Positions 58,466 through 59,521 of a stretch of DNA of 59,521 nucleotides are shown here, piece after piece. Below the pieces are notes generated by a model. The model had not been told where the DNA came from. It was given only the letters and a program-made list of their open reading frames with translations, and did no database searches. The stretch lies in assembly GCA_022573285.1 (NCBI GenBank), contig JACZUF010000016.1, forward strand, positions 1 to 59,521, in the 5' to 3' direction. The stretch's first letter is position 1. Each line of letters opens with the position of its first letter. Position numbers and translations under genes: made by a program. The stretch comes from Chloroflexota bacterium (GTDB lineage: Bacteria; Chloroflexota; Dehalococcoidia; Lucifugimonadales; UBA3495).

Positions 58466-58886
58466 GCGCTTTACATTATTGGAACGCGGGGAACCCGCAT
58501 GTGCAGAATCAATTACGTCCGCTTAGCCTCTGAGCGGGCGCGGTCGCCGGCTGTCGATAATGATACGCAATTCCCAGAGCAACGGATGGATGGGCCCAGC
58601 CCGATCGGCCCGATGCTCTAGCACTTCACTCACACCTGTCGAGGGGTCCAGGCAGGTGCTTGACTCGTTGCGTCCGGACTTTACAATCTGGTAATCGGCG
58701 ACGTTCCGGTGGAGAGAAAAGACCTGCGGAAGCGCCGGGATGAAATTTCAGGCGGTCGAATCGCTGGACCGCGCACCCGCAGAACCAAACCGACATCTAA
58801 ACTATTCGAGTAGTCCGAGCGCCGCCCCGGCGTTATTGAGGGCATCCGGCGTATATTGTCGCGAACAGACTGGGTAGTGGATATGT
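58466..58886. other. Divergent regulatory region between two lipoprotein genes
   Basis: No gene is visible. It holds a good plus-strand promoter (58660-58687) and presumably the promoter of the DUF3179 gene. Several open frames here are on the wrong side of the lipoprotein start and lack ribosome sites. Confidence 0.6.
58660..58687 (+). promoter_or_regulatory. Sigma-70-type promoter upstream of the beta-propeller lipoprotein
   Basis: TTGACT (58660-58665) and TACAAT (58682-58687) are spaced by 16 bases. The start codon is 200 bases further on, leaving a long leader whose content I cannot assign. Confidence 0.6.
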
Positions 58887-59521
58887 ATGCATAAGCCCCT
58901 TGGGCCCTTGACCGCGATTCTGGTCGCCGGTATGGCTTTGTTTGCGGCCTGCACCAACGGTGCGTCCACACCCGATTCCCCAACTCCTTCAGCTTCAACA
59001 GCCCCCGCTCCCACCCTTCCGCCGGCAAATTCTCCCGGACCTACCTCTGACTCTTCCACCGGGTCTCGGCTAGCCAAGTCACCGCCTCCGTCCAATCCTG
59101 AACGTTTCGGTGGCTACAACACCAATCTAAATTGGCTGTTCAAAACCGGCGGACAGATCAGAACGACACCCACCGTTTTAGATGAAACGGTCTACATCGG
59201 CAGCGACGGCACCCACGGGACTCCCGGCCTCTATGCGATTTCCATAAAGACCGGAGAGCAGCGGTGGCTTTTTCCGGCAGCAGGTGGCGTCCAATCCTCT
59301 GCGGCCGTGGTGGATGGGGTAGTGTATTTCGGCGCCCGCGATAGGAATTTTTACGCGGTGGATGAACACACCGGAGAAGAGATATGGAGGTTCGAGACGG
59401 GTGACTGGGTGGATACCGACCCGGTCATCGTGGGCTCGACAATAATTTTTGGCAGCCGCGATGACAACATCTACGCCGTCGATATCGAGACCGGCTTGGA
59501 GCGATGGAGATTCTCCGCGGG
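58887..59521 (+). CDS. PQQ-type beta-propeller lipoprotein (3' truncated)
   Basis: Starts at ATG 58887; an ATG four bases earlier is in another frame and stops at once. Some 211 residues are visible before the window ends. Residues 1-22 are a lipoprotein signal with lipobox FAAC. A Ser/Thr/Pro-rich linker of about 50 residues follows, and then at least three WD/PQQ-like blades, each with a VYIGSDG, VYFGARDRNFYAVD or IIFGSRDDNIYAVD strand and an ETG..RW turn. BamB-like outer-membrane scaffolds and soluble PQQ-type propellers share this pattern. The C-terminus is missing, so the blade number is not known. Confidence 0.82.
   Translation, partial: MHKPLGPLTAILVAGMALFAACTNGASTPDSPTPSASTAPAPTLPPANSPGPTSDSSTGSRLAKSPPPSNPERFGGYNTNLNWLFKTGGQIRTTPTVLDETVYIGSDGTHGTPGLYAISIKTGEQRWLFPAAGGVQSSAAVVDGVVYFGARDRNFYAVDEHTGEEIWRFETGDWVDTDPVIVGSTIIFGSRDDNIYAVDIETGLERWRFSA

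Overview
The window is a GC-rich (roughly 60% by eye), gene-dense bacterial chromosome segment with mostly short intergenic gaps, two genes cut by the window edges, and no rRNA, tRNA or CRISPR array that I could see. The catabolic repertoire resembles deep-branching Chloroflexota, in particular Dehalococcoidia/SAR202-type genomes: three CaiB/BaiF-type CoA-transferase/racemase genes, three SDR dehydrogenases, a GMC oxidoreductase, thiolase, FAH-family hydrolase, and two FMN-dependent monooxygenases with a flavin reductase. That placement is inference from gene content, not from a marker gene.

Layout. 1-9047: truncated surface metalloprotease, PEP-mutase/isocitrate-lyase-family enzyme, DUF2157 + GDYXXLXY membrane pair, nicotinamidase-like hydrolase, two family III CoA-transferases, and a large VWA protein. 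9168-10454: an IS481-family insertion sequence. 10500-19030: a pyrimidine operon with a PyrR attenuator leader, then pyrR, pyrB, pyrC, carA, an unknown gene, and carB. 19034-19815: a vapBC toxin-antitoxin module bounded by a 27-bp exact direct repeat of the 3' end of the neighbouring ornithine-cyclodeaminase-like gene. 19789-27492: that gene, a 7Fe ferredoxin, a LysR regulator, DUF951, pyrF, sfsA, an EndoIII/MagIII-like glycosylase, a truncated duplicate of a cupin gene, a dienelactone hydrolase, the intact cupin and an alpha/beta hydrolase. 27674-29044: a lower-GC three-gene island ending in a RelE-like toxin. 29432-38792: SDR, alpha-methylacyl-CoA racemase, a pentapeptide-repeat protein with a divergent TIR-like end, a gamma-glutamyltransferase, two tandem SDRs, a TlpA lipoprotein, a CopD-like membrane protein and Trm112. 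39204-41586: a selenoprotein operon (unknown 374-aa protein, DUF1326, UGSC-family selenoprotein). 41798-51237: beta-propeller, GMC oxidoreductase, thiolase, CvpA, threonine synthase, FAH hydrolase, and a small protein plus amidase. 51343-52196: three small unknown genes. 52420-56919: two flavin monooxygenases, FMN reductase, hydrolase, and a beta-sandwich protein. 56924-58465: a DUF3179 lipoprotein with an in-frame UGA. 58887-end: a PQQ-type beta-propeller lipoprotein, truncated.

The most notable result is that two genes which ordinary gene calling would split contain in-frame TGA codons exactly where their families carry a redox Cys or Sec: UGSC at 39452 and a UxxC motif in DUF3179 at 57682. 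Together they argue that this organism decodes UGA as selenocysteine. Intergenic regions are rich in several families of dispersed palindromic repeats. The catabolic genes fit a lifestyle of activating, oxidising and thiolytically cleaving diverse organic acids and ring compounds, with FMNH2 supplied locally for oxygenation.
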